This document shows positions 1 through 4,446 of a stretch of DNA of 6,201 nt, one piece after another; the first letter of the stretch is position 1; every line of letters begins with the position of its first letter. This DNA comes from Chloroflexia bacterium (lineage in GTDB: Bacteria > Chloroflexota > Chloroflexia > Thermomicrobiales > JALYUS01): assembly GCA_025924435.1 (NCBI GenBank), contig JAICIL010000274.1:1-6201 (forward strand), read 5' to 3'. A program made the translations under genes and the position numbers. The notes beneath the pieces were generated by a model, which made no database searches, was not told the origin of the DNA, and saw nothing but the letters and a program-made list of their open reading frames with translations.

Positions 1-317
1 CCCGCGTCGTCGAACTGCGGGATCAGCCGGGTGACGACGGTCACCTCGCGGTCGTGGGCGATCACCCGCTCCTCGTAGCTGACCGATGTGCGCGCCGCCA
101 CCGCCTCCCGGCACTTGCGAATCAGCAGCGCGCCCTGCGCGACGGGCAGGCAGTCGTCGAGCCGCATGTTCGCCACCCGCTCCGGGGCGAAGCCGGTCAG
201 TTTCGTATACGCGGCGTCCACATGCGCGCAGCGGAATGTCTCGCCGTCCGGTTCGAGCAGGAAGAGCGCGTCGGCGATCGGATCCGCCCCGACCCTGAAC
301 TGATTCGTGTCCAACAT
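1..317 (-). CDS. PAS-domain sensor/signalling protein, N-terminal fragment (runs off window)
   Basis: The minus strand is open from an ATG at 317 to the window edge, giving 105 residues and no stop. The visible protein reads as one PAS domain. It starts with ADPIADALFLLEPDGETF, which resembles the usual opening 'what you are, expressed as a phrase' strand of PAS domains. It continues with VDAAYTKLTGFAPERVANMR, matching the classic N-x-A/x-x-x-LTG-xxxEE helix region. It ends with VTRLIPQFDDA, matching the typical terminal strand 'xxxPxxDxxG'. PAS domains sense small ligands, redox state or light and usually precede a histidine kinase, diguanylate cyclase or further PAS/GAF modules. The output domain lies outside the window, so the protein class is unknown. 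No signal peptide or membrane segment is visible, so the N-terminus is probably cytoplasmic. Upstream of the ATG the minus strand has a weak purine-rich AGAGGCGG as possible ribosome binding site. Family call fairly sure; start moderately sure. Confidence 0.8.
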   Translation of the reverse strand, partial: MLDTNQFRVGADPIADALFLLEPDGETFRCAHVDAAYTKLTGFAPERVANMRLDDCLPVAQGALLIRKCREAVAARTSVSYEERVIAHDREVTVVTRLIPQFDDA

Positions 318-432
318 TCGTCGCTGCCGCCTCTCTGGCGTCCGTTTCTGACACGGCGGTCATCGTCCCCACGTCGTACATTACACCATAGTCAACGTAT
401 AGACCACCGATGATGTTATGGGCAGTGGGAGA

Positions 433-548
433 GAAACCGGGGAGAACCACAAAGGCCCAAAGGGATACAAAGGGCGAAGAAGAGCAATGATTGCCTCTTT
501 CTTTGCGCCCTCTGTGCCCTCTGCGTCTTTGCGGTTCTCCCCGGTTTC
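433..548. repeat. Long degenerate inverted repeat (~116 bp), MITE/hairpin-like
   Basis: The ends are a perfect 16-bp inverted repeat: GAAACCGGGGAGAACC at 433-448 and its complement at 533-548. After one mismatch a further CAAAG pairs (450-454 with 527-531). The interior keeps pairing imperfectly, because the left arm has repeated CAAAGG-type units and the right arm, read in reverse, has CAGAGG-type units. The centre is the small palindrome GCAATGATTGC (484-494). It resembles the ACAAAGG/GCAGAGG-rich intergenic repeats found dispersed in many environmental bacterial genomes. No target-site duplication is evident. It encodes no plausible protein. Confidence 0.7.
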
Positions 549-595
549 AGCGGCACGTATCCTGCGACACCGGATGACCAGCAGGAGAGCCGCGT

Positions 596-630
596 CAACG
601 CGATGCCGCGTTGCCCACCACGCGGGTGGC
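596..630. repeat. Two abutting short hairpins
   Basis: CAACGCG (596-602) pairs perfectly with CGCGTTG (607-613) across a loop ATGC. GCCCACC (613-619) pairs perfectly with GGGTGGC (624-630) across a loop ACGC. The two 7-bp stems share base 613. They could be part of a structured transcript between the two minus-strand genes; their function is unknown. Confidence 0.55.
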
Positions 631-668
631 GGCGCACCTGCTTTGCCCGTCACATCGCCGATGAGAAC

Positions 669-729
669 GGAAACAACCGCAACGATGCGGCGGTAGCCAT
701 CCTACCGCCGCATCGTTGCGGTTGTTTCC
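669..729. repeat. Perfect 28-bp inverted repeat with 5-nt loop
   Basis: Positions 669-696 are the exact reverse complement of 702-729, with CCATC as the loop (697-701). The arm begins GGAAACAACCGCAACGATGC and ends in GCGGCGGTAG. The hairpin begins 28 bases beyond the stop codon of the secreted-protein gene on the minus strand, so it could end that transcript. No T-run follows the stem on either strand, so it is not a textbook intrinsic terminator. A perfect stem of this length suggests a recent inverted duplication, a palindromic mobile element or selection for the structure. Confidence 0.8.
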
Positions 730-732
730 CAA

Positions 733-763
733 GCCGCATCCACGCGGCGGTAAGGTGTTACCG
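733..763 (-). terminator. Pair of small stems at the 3' end of the secreted-protein gene
   Basis: GCCGC (733-737) pairs with GCGGC (744-748), and CGGTAA (748-753) pairs with TTACCG (758-763), so the second stem includes the stop codon at 760-758. Together with the adjacent 28-bp hairpin they form a compact structured 3' end for the minus-strand transcript. Terminator function is an inference, because no U-tract is present. Confidence 0.3.
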
Positions 764-1162
764 ATAGACCACGTACGGGCTGCCGTAGGGATAGCCGTCC
801 GCGTAGACCGGGAAGATGCGGGCGCCGGTCGTCGTGCAGACATTGATGAGGTGCCCATCCTTGTCCGGGACGATGGAGACGCGCCCGTCGCCGCAGTAGC
901 GCGGGTCGAAGTAACTGACCGCGCCTGGCACGGCGTTGTAATGCGCGTAGAGATACGGCACACCACCGTACGGCACGCCACCGTAGTAGTAGACGGGGTC
1001 GCCGTAGCCGAGGCAGCGATAATTGCCGACCGGGCAGCCATTCGCCGTGAAGACGTTCGCGGGGGCGGACGCGCCCACCGAAGCGCTGCCGCCAATCGTC
1101 AGGATCAGGAGGAGCGCCCCCGCCGCGACCGTGAGAAGCCGTCGTACATTGCGTGTGATCAT
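758..1162 (-). CDS. Small secreted Tyr/Gly-rich protein, function unknown
   Basis: This encodes 134 residues. I do not recognise a family. The N-terminus is a clear Sec signal peptide: MITRNVRR, then a hydrophobic core at residues 9-24 (LLTVAAGALLLILTIG), and a likely cleavage after ASA at about 31-33. The mature part is rich in Tyr, Gly and Pro. It has a tandem pentapeptide GGVPYGGVPY (61-70) preceded by YYY (58-60), and a YPYGSPYVVYR tail. The four cysteines (43, 50, 90, 109) all lie in the mature region and could form two disulfides outside the cytoplasm. The start at 1162 is chosen because AAGGGAG (1179-1173) lies 10 bases upstream and the signal peptide begins there. A longer frame from 1231 would place 23 unlikely residues before the signal. 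The gene diverges from the ThDP decarboxylase genes, and the region between them may carry both promoters. Real-gene confidence is good; function is not assigned. Confidence 0.8.
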   Translation of the reverse strand: MITRNVRRLLTVAAGALLLILTIGGSASVGASAPANVFTANGCPVGNYRCLGYGDPVYYYGGVPYGGVPYLYAHYNAVPGAVSYFDPRYCGDGRVSIVPDKDGHLINVCTTTGARIFPVYADGYPYGSPYVVYR

Positions 1163-1319
1163 AGAACTGTGTCTCCCTTCTCGGAAGGGCGGAAAGCCCG
1201 CCGCTCCCCATATTCCACGCAAACACCACACCGATTACCCGTACCGCAGTACTCCGAAATATGCCCCGCGCCGCCGGCGTCCCGTCCGTGCGACCTGCCG
1301 GTGGCGCCGGCGTATTTGC

Positions 1320-1342
1320 CTGTGGTCAGTATCTGTGGTCAG
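1320..1342. repeat. 10-bp direct repeat, 13-bp period
   Basis: CTGTGGTCAG occurs at 1320-1329 and again at 1333-1342, separated by TAT. It lies just upstream of the GGACA half-site cluster. It could be a tandem regulator site. It could also be another short filler repeat like the GTCAGTA heptamers elsewhere in the window, since GTCAG is shared. Confidence 0.5.
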
Positions 1343-1356
1343 CCATGGCCTCACAC

Positions 1357-1395
1357 CGGACAAAAGGCGGGTTTGTCCGCTGTCCGAAGGGACAG
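1357..1395. promoter_or_regulatory. Cluster of four GGACA/TGTCC half-sites; probable operator
   Basis: CGGACAAA (1357-1364) and TTTGTCCG (1372-1379) form a perfect 8-bp inverted repeat with a 7-base spacer. It is followed directly by CTGTCC (1380-1385) and GGACAG (1390-1395), a perfect 6-bp inverted repeat with spacer GAAG. Thus the pentamer GGACA occurs four times, in orientation forward, reverse, reverse, forward. The cluster ends 12 bases before the candidate -10 box, so it covers the -35 region of the decarboxylase genes. That is where a repressor or activator would bind. The regulator is unknown. Alternatively the two stems could act as RNA hairpins in a transcript starting further upstream. 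Confidence 0.5.
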
Positions 1396-1406
1396 ACCGC
1401 GTGCGA

Positions 1407-1412
1407 TACAAT
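1407..1412 (+). promoter_or_regulatory. Candidate -10 box for the decarboxylase genes
   Basis: TACAAT matches the sigma-70 consensus TATAAT at 5 of 6 positions and lies in an AT-richer patch within GC-rich DNA. A start about 7 bases downstream would give a leader of roughly 35 bases before the GTG at 1454. No good -35 hexamer is present at 16-18 bp. This fits a promoter that depends on an activator at the adjacent half-site cluster, but it also weakens the call. Confidence 0.35.
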
Positions 1413-1438
1413 AGTGAGAATGTGGGATCGGGCGCATC

Positions 1439-1446
1439 AAGGAGGA
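1439..1446 (+). promoter_or_regulatory. Strong Shine-Dalgarno site deciding the GTG start
   Basis: AAGGAGGA lies 7 bases before GTG 1454. It is an almost perfect match to the 16S rRNA tail at ideal spacing, which supports a GTG start over any internal ATG. Confidence 0.8.
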
Positions 1447-1453
1447 GCGACGC

Positions 1454-1963
1454 GTGCACTGGGCGGAAACAGTCCTGGCGAACCTCAAGGAGCAACAGGT
1501 CCGGCTGATGACGTACGTGCCGGACAATATGCTCATCCCCCTGATTGACGGCGCGCAGGCGGACGCGCACTTCACCGCCTTCACCGCCACGCGGGAGGAG
1601 GAGGCGATCGGCATCGCCTGCGGCGCGGATATGGCGGGGATGCGCGCCGTCGTGCTGATGCAATCGAGCGGCTTCGGCAACACGATCAACGCCCTCGCCT
1701 CGCTCGCCGTGCCGTATCAATTGCCGCTCTTGATGATGATCTCGGAGCGTGGCGTGATCGGCGAATACAACTCGGTGCAGATGCCGATCACCCGCGCCAT
1801 CCGCCCCGCGCTGGATGCTCTCGGCATCCCGCACGCCACGCTCGCCCGCGAGGACGAACTCCATTTCCTCAGCCACCGGATGATCCGCCAGTGCTTCCAG
1901 ACCCGCACGCCGACGGCGCTCATCCTCTCGCCGCTGCTGACGGGCGGCAAAACCGACGTGTGA
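1454..1963 (+). CDS. ThDP-dependent decarboxylase alpha subunit, sulfopyruvate decarboxylase (ComD) type
   Basis: This encodes 169 residues with a GTG start, the normal size for the stand-alone pyrimidine-binding (PYR) subunit of the ComD/ComE family. Visible signatures are TYVPDNMLIPLID (20-32), the acidic TREEEAIGIACGADMAG segment (46-62), whose Glu would activate the thiamine diphosphate aminopyrimidine, and LMQSSGFGNTINALASL (68-84), the family's 'MQNSGLGNSxNAL' motif. The family decarboxylates 2-oxo acids: sulfopyruvate to sulfoacetaldehyde (EC 4.1.1.79) in coenzyme M synthesis or sulfonate breakdown, and phosphonopyruvate in a related, usually fused, enzyme. The protein lacks a signal peptide and should be cytoplasmic. 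It forms the enzyme with the beta subunit encoded 67 bases downstream, very likely on the same mRNA. The true substrate cannot be read from the sequence, and no coenzyme M or sulfonate genes are visible nearby. Family sure; substrate unsure. Confidence 0.88.
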   Translation: MHWAETVLANLKEQQVRLMTYVPDNMLIPLIDGAQADAHFTAFTATREEEAIGIACGADMAGMRAVVLMQSSGFGNTINALASLAVPYQLPLLMMISERGVIGEYNSVQMPITRAIRPALDALGIPHATLAREDELHFLSHRMIRQCFQTRTPTALILSPLLTGGKTDV

Positions 1964-2007
1964 GAAGGAGCAATGAGCAATGCGTAGGGGCGGCGCTCGA
2001 ACCGCCC
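1961..2007 (+). repeat. Heptamer repeat plus GC hairpin between alpha and beta genes
   Basis: The alpha stop codon begins a heptamer run: TGAGAAG, GAGCAAT, GAGCAAT (1961-1981). Next comes a small hairpin, GGGCGG (1988-1993) pairing with CCGCCC (2002-2007) over an 8-base loop. The hairpin resembles the GTAGGGGCGG-type repeats seen between genes in many environmental bacteria. The run also holds AAGGAG at 1965-1970, a decoy ribosome site 9 bases before ATG 1980. Confidence 0.55.
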
Positions 2008-2019
2008 TCCCCAGATGGC

Positions 2020-2025
2020 AGGAGG
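2020..2025 (+). promoter_or_regulatory. Shine-Dalgarno site deciding the beta-subunit start
   Basis: AGGAGG lies 5 bases before ATG 2031 and 2 bases before the adjacent ATG 2028. Spacing favours 2031. The earlier in-frame ATG at 1980 would add 17 residues encoded by the intergenic hairpin, which is unlikely to be native protein. Confidence 0.65.
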
Positions 2026-2030
2026 CGATG

Positions 2031-2657
2031 ATGGTCACCACCGATGCAGCCACGACCACCGCGAAATCCGTAAACGCGATGCAGCGTTTGTCCCTCACGC
2101 GGGCGCTCGTCTCGCTCCTCACCCACGAGGAGGCAATTGTCGCGGGGATCGGCAACACGAACTTCGACCTCGCCGCCGCCGGGCACCGGGCGCAGAACTT
2201 CTACATGCTCGGCAGCATGGGGCTGGCGCTGCCGATCGCGCTCGGCGGGGCGGTCGCGCAGCCGGAGCGGCGATTCTTCGCCCTCGAAGGGGACGGCTCG
2301 CTCCTGATGAACCTCGGCTGCCTCGCGACAATTGCCAGCGTCGCGCCGCGCAACCTCACCATTATCATCTGGGATAACGGGCTGTATCAGATCACCGGCA
2401 AGCAGCGCGCGGCGACCAGCGGTGTGACCGACCTCGTCGGCGTCGCGAAGGCGGCGGGGATCGCGAAGAGCGCGTGGGCGACGGACGAAGCGGACTTCAC
2501 GCGCCGCGTCCGCCAATCGCTCACCGACGACGGCCCGCACCTGATCGCCGCCCATGTGGACGACGCCCCCGGCGCCGCCCGCCCCGAACGTGATCCCGTG
2601 CTGCTGCGGGATCGCTACATGCGCGGCATCGACCGAGGAACGAGGAACGAGTCGTGA
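2031..2657 (+). CDS. ThDP-dependent decarboxylase beta subunit, sulfopyruvate decarboxylase (ComE) type
   Basis: This encodes 208 residues, the usual size for the diphosphate-binding (PP) subunit that partners ComD. The diagnostic ThDP/Mg2+ motif is complete: EGDGSLL (86-92) followed by IIIWDNGLYQITG (111-123). The GDG-to-DN span is 30 residues, with Asp88 and Asn116 as probable metal ligands. Ahead of it NFYMLGSMGLALPIALG (56-72) is the conserved 'xxxGSMGxAxxxAxG' stretch typical of this family. The gene follows the alpha gene by 67 bases and supplies the other half of the active site. The enzyme should be cytoplasmic. The start is placed at 2031 by its AGGAGG; 2028 and 1980 are alternatives. 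The last residues, RGTRNES, are encoded by a run of heptanucleotide repeats (2634-2661), so the native C-terminus may have been replaced or extended by repeat DNA. Family sure; substrate (sulfopyruvate, phosphonopyruvate or another 2-oxo acid) unsure. Confidence 0.88.
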   Translation: MVTTDAATTTAKSVNAMQRLSLTRALVSLLTHEEAIVAGIGNTNFDLAAAGHRAQNFYMLGSMGLALPIALGGAVAQPERRFFALEGDGSLLMNLGCLATIASVAPRNLTIIIWDNGLYQITGKQRAATSGVTDLVGVAKAAGIAKSAWATDEADFTRRVRQSLTDDGPHLIAAHVDDAPGAARPERDPVLLRDRYMRGIDRGTRNES

Positions 2658-2668
2658 GTAACGAGATG
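2634..2668 (+). repeat. Heptanucleotide tract forming the 3' end of the beta-subunit gene
   Basis: Successive 7-base units read CGAGGAA, CGAGGAA, CGAGTCG, TGAGTAA, CGAGATG. The TGA stop (2655-2657) is inside the fourth unit. Because 7 is not a multiple of 3, gain or loss of a unit would change the protein tail. A matching tract in opposite orientation ends the convergent flavoenzyme gene. Confidence 0.6.
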
Positions 2669-2689
2669 GTATCGTCTCCCGCGTTACTC

Positions 2690-2815
2690 TAGGAGTTACG
2701 CAGCTGGAGCGCTTTTCATGGTGGTGGCAGGCTTTCCAGCCTACCCCCCGCCTTGAGAGGCAGGTTGGAAAGCCTGCTACCACCGGGTTTCCTCCCGCGA
2801 ACCGCGTAAGTCCTA
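2690..2815. mobile_element. MITE-like element (~126 bp) between convergent genes
   Basis: The ends are 12-bp terminal inverted repeats with one mismatch: TAGGAGTTACGC at 2690-2701 and, read inward on the other strand, TAGGACTTACGC at 2815-2804. TTACTC flanks both sides (2684-2689 and 2816-2821), which fits a 6-bp target duplication. A TA duplication is possible if the repeats start at GGA. The inside is a strong imperfect hairpin: 2720-2745 pairs with 2759-2784, 23 of 26 positions, with a 13-base loop. There is no coding capacity, so it would depend on a transposase elsewhere. It lies exactly between two convergent genes, where the hairpin may also stop transcription from both sides. Caution: the flanking TTACTC belongs to a heptamer tract, so the duplication may be coincidental. 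Confidence 0.5.
2720..2784. terminator. 26-bp imperfect hairpin, possible bidirectional terminator
   Basis: The arms GGTGGTGGCAGGCTTTCC... (2720-2745) and their complement (2759-2784) differ at three positions, all G/A or A/G changes that leave G-U pairs or single mismatches in RNA. It is about midway between the beta-subunit stop (2657) and the flavoenzyme stop (2823). A short GGGTTT follows on the plus strand but no true U-run. The role is inferred from position and structure. Confidence 0.45.
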
Positions 2816-2836
2816 TTACTCATTACTCGCGACTCG
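2816..2836 (-). repeat. Heptanucleotide tract forming the 3' end of the flavoenzyme gene
   Basis: Read on the minus strand from 2836: CGAGTCG, CGAGTAA, TGAGTAA. The TAA stop (2825-2823) closes the second unit. Over 22 bases (2840-2819) it matches plus-strand 2644-2665 at 20 positions, so the convergent genes end in inverted copies of the same repeat. Confidence 0.6.
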
Positions 2837-4316
2837 TTCCTGCGTATTGCCCTGCGGACATACCCGCACGGCGGCCGAAGACCGCGCCACTGGTGAGGCC
2901 GCTGCCGCCGGGGTAATTCGCGTAGAAGAGGCCGCCGACCAGTTCCCCGGCGGCGTGCAGGCCGGGGATCGGGCGGCCCGCGCGGTCGAGGACGCGCGCG
3001 CCGTCGTCAATCTTCACGCCGCCGAAGGTGAAGGTGATGCCGCAGGTGACGGCGAAGGCGAGGTAGGGCGGGGTGTCGAGCGGCAGCGCCCAATTGCTCT
3101 TCGGCGGCGCGATGCCGACCGTCCGCACGCCGTCCTTGATCGCCGGGTTGAAGTCGCCGGGTTGGATGGCGGCATTGAAGGCGGAGACCGTCTCGTCCAG
3201 CGCGTCCGGGTTCAGGCCGATGAGCGCGGCGAGATCGCGGATCGTCGCCGCCTCGTGGCGCGAGACGCCGGGCGCGGTGTATTCGTCCTGCCGGAGGAGC
3301 GGGGCGGTTTTGGCGTCGAAGAGTTGCCAGGCGACCGCGCCGGGCTGCTTGAGGATTTCCGCGCCGTACTTCGCGTACGTATAGTTGCGGAAGTCCGCGC
3401 CCTCATCGAGGAAGCGCGCGCCGTCGCGGTTGACGACGATGCCGATGGGATACGATTGCTTCGAGAAAAGGTGCGCGATCGCGCGGTCGCCGGTCGGCGG
3501 CGCGCCCGCGTCCCACTGGATGGCATGGCAGCCGCTCCAGTGGCCGTAGGGCTGCGCGCCCGCGTCGAGCGCGAAGTGCAATACTTCGCCGGTGTTGTAG
3601 GGCGTGCCGCGCACCTTGGCGACATCCCAGTTCGGGCCGAGATGGGCGGCACGGCGCTCTGGGTCCGCCTCGAAGCCGCCGCTCGCCAGCACAACCGCGC
3701 CCGCCGAGATCGCCGCGCGGCCCTCCGGCCCGTCTACGACGACGCCCGTCACCGCGCCGCGCTCATCCCGCACCAGCCCGACAACCGGGCTGTCGTAGCG
3801 GATTTCAATATCGCTGGCGAGCGCGGCGGCGGTGTGCTGGGCGATCAACCCTTTGCCCTCGCCTACCGTGCCGAGCGGCAGATTGCCGAAGAAACGCGAT
3901 TTTCCCGCCACCCGGAAGGACTGCCGCTCGTACATCAATTTCCAGCGGATGCCCTTCGCGTGCATCCACCGCACGACCGCCGCCGCGTCGTTGACGAGGA
4001 TCGCGGCCAGCGCCCGGTCGCACCGTCCGTCTGTGATGCGGAGCATATCGGCCATGAACTGTTCCGGCGCGTAGGACGGGAGTTCGACTTCCGCCGCTTG
4101 CGCGTCCGTCAGGTCGTCGAGGATCGGGCGGAGGTCGTCGAGCGAATTGAACGTCGTCCGCGTCGCGCCCGCCGTGAAGTAACTGTTCCCACCGGCCCAG
4201 GCGCGCGGCGCTTTCTCGACGATCAGGACGCGCCCGGCATGCTCCCGCGCCGCGTGCGCCGCGCAAAACCCGGCGTTCCCGCTCCCCACGACGACGACAT
4301 CGTACCGATCCGGCAT
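2823..4316 (-). CDS. tcuA: FAD-dependent dehydrogenase, TcuA (tricarballylate dehydrogenase) type
   Basis: This encodes 497 residues, close to the size expected for the fumarate reductase/succinate dehydrogenase-like flavoprotein family. The N-terminus is a dinucleotide fold: VVVVGSGNAG (7-16) with G11-x-G13-x-x-G16, and Glu34 (LIVEK) to bind the FAD ribose. Next come the TcuA-like APRAWAGGNSYFTAG (36-51), VVLASGGFEADPE (209-221), a central GHWSGCHAIQWD substrate-domain segment, and the C-terminal FAD-closing GLHAAGELVGGLFYANYPGG and SGLTSGAVFGRRAG (452-485). In characterised bacteria TcuA oxidises tricarballylate to cis-aconitate; many homologues are named after it without proof, so the substrate here is uncertain. 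No TcuB electron-transfer partner or tricarballylate transporter is visible. No signal peptide, so cytoplasmic. The start at 4316 is supported by GGAGG (4325-4321) four bases upstream. The last five residues (GTSRE) come from repeat DNA. Family confident; reaction tentative. Confidence 0.88.
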   Translation of the reverse strand: MPDRYDVVVVGSGNAGFCAAHAAREHAGRVLIVEKAPRAWAGGNSYFTAGATRTTFNSLDDLRPILDDLTDAQAAEVELPSYAPEQFMADMLRITDGRCDRALAAILVNDAAAVVRWMHAKGIRWKLMYERQSFRVAGKSRFFGNLPLGTVGEGKGLIAQHTAAALASDIEIRYDSPVVGLVRDERGAVTGVVVDGPEGRAAISAGAVVLASGGFEADPERRAAHLGPNWDVAKVRGTPYNTGEVLHFALDAGAQPYGHWSGCHAIQWDAGAPPTGDRAIAHLFSKQSYPIGIVVNRDGARFLDEGADFRNYTYAKYGAEILKQPGAVAWQLFDAKTAPLLRQDEYTAPGVSRHEAATIRDLAALIGLNPDALDETVSAFNAAIQPGDFNPAIKDGVRTVGIAPPKSNWALPLDTPPYLAFAVTCGITFTFGGVKIDDGARVLDRAGRPIPGLHAAGELVGGLFYANYPGGSGLTSGAVFGRRAGMSAGQYAGTSRE

Positions 4317-4320
4317 GACA

Positions 4321-4353
4321 CCTCCAGTAGTCAGTAGTCAGTAGTCAGTAGTC
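4321..4353 (-). repeat. Four perfect heptamers abutting the flavoenzyme Shine-Dalgarno site
   Basis: On the plus strand AGTAGTC is repeated exactly four times (4326-4353). On the mRNA strand this is four GACTACT units running straight into GGAGG (4325-4321) and the ATG at 4316. A change in copy number would alter the leader next to the ribosome site but not the reading frame. Confidence 0.8.
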
Positions 4354-4392
4354 GGCAGCCGGTCGGCAGAAAAGCCATGCCGCAGGCTGGTC

Positions 4393-4401
4393 AGTATAGC
4401 A
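4393..4401 (-). promoter_or_regulatory. Candidate extended -10 promoter for the flavoenzyme
   Basis: On the minus strand TGCTATACT (4401-4393) is a TGn extension followed by TATACT, 5 of 6 matches to the -10 consensus. The -35 position at 17 bp spacing holds CCGATA, a poor match, as is common for extended -10 promoters. The start would be near 4386, giving a leader of about 70 bases that includes the heptamer tract. Confidence 0.4.
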
Positions 4402-4446
4402 GGAAGATGCGGCACTATCGGGGCGGTTCGCGGGCCACCCTCCCCG

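Larger units (their letters stand above)
318..757. other. Gene-free, hairpin-rich intergenic region
   Basis: No convincing gene lies here. The stretch separates two minus-strand genes: the secreted protein ends at 758 and the PAS gene begins at 317. It contains a long degenerate inverted repeat (433-548), two small adjacent hairpins (596-613 and 613-630), a perfect 28-bp stem (669-729) and two small stems running into the upstream stop codon (733-748 and 748-763). An AT-richer patch at about 378-420 is the likeliest place for the PAS gene promoter. Read on the minus strand it holds TGTAAT (385-380) and TATAC-like boxes, but I could not find a well-spaced -35/-10 pair. Confidence 0.7.
1163..1453. 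promoter_or_regulatory. Divergent intergenic control region
   Basis: These 291 bases separate the divergent secreted-protein and decarboxylase genes, so the promoters of both should lie here. From left to right they hold the minus-strand ribosome site (1173-1179), a near-palindrome GTACCGCAGTAC (1241-1252), a 10-bp direct repeat (1320-1342), a cluster of inverted GGACA/TGTCC half-sites (1357-1395), a candidate plus-strand -10 box (1407-1412) and the strong Shine-Dalgarno site of the alpha gene (1439-1446). I could not identify a convincing promoter for the minus-strand gene. Confidence 0.6.

Noticed and set aside
371..1162. Shared CGTCGTACATT near 372 and near 1140
   Set aside because: One copy is within the signal-peptide coding region; an 11-base match alone does not support a common site.
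595..1414. Other long frames overlapping the secreted-protein gene on both strands
   Set aside because: They lack signal peptides or domains and run through the 28-bp hairpin, whereas the chosen frame has a ribosome site and a signal peptide.
1980..2030. An earlier ATG for the beta subunit
   Set aside because: The extra residues are encoded by the intergenic GC hairpin, and a better ribosome site precedes 2031.
1235..2158. A 307-codon open frame on the minus strand opposite the alpha subunit
   Set aside because: No motif, composition of an antisense shadow, and it crosses the divergent promoter region and the clear alpha-subunit gene.
1920..2783. A 287-codon minus-strand frame opposite the beta subunit
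   Set aside because: It spans the MITE-like hairpin and the ThDP-binding coding region antisense; no domain is seen.
2847..4337. A 496-codon open frame on the plus strand opposite the flavoenzyme
   Set aside because: It is Arg/Ala/Val-rich without any recognisable domain and mirrors the flavoenzyme frame almost exactly, the usual antisense artefact of GC-rich coding DNA.
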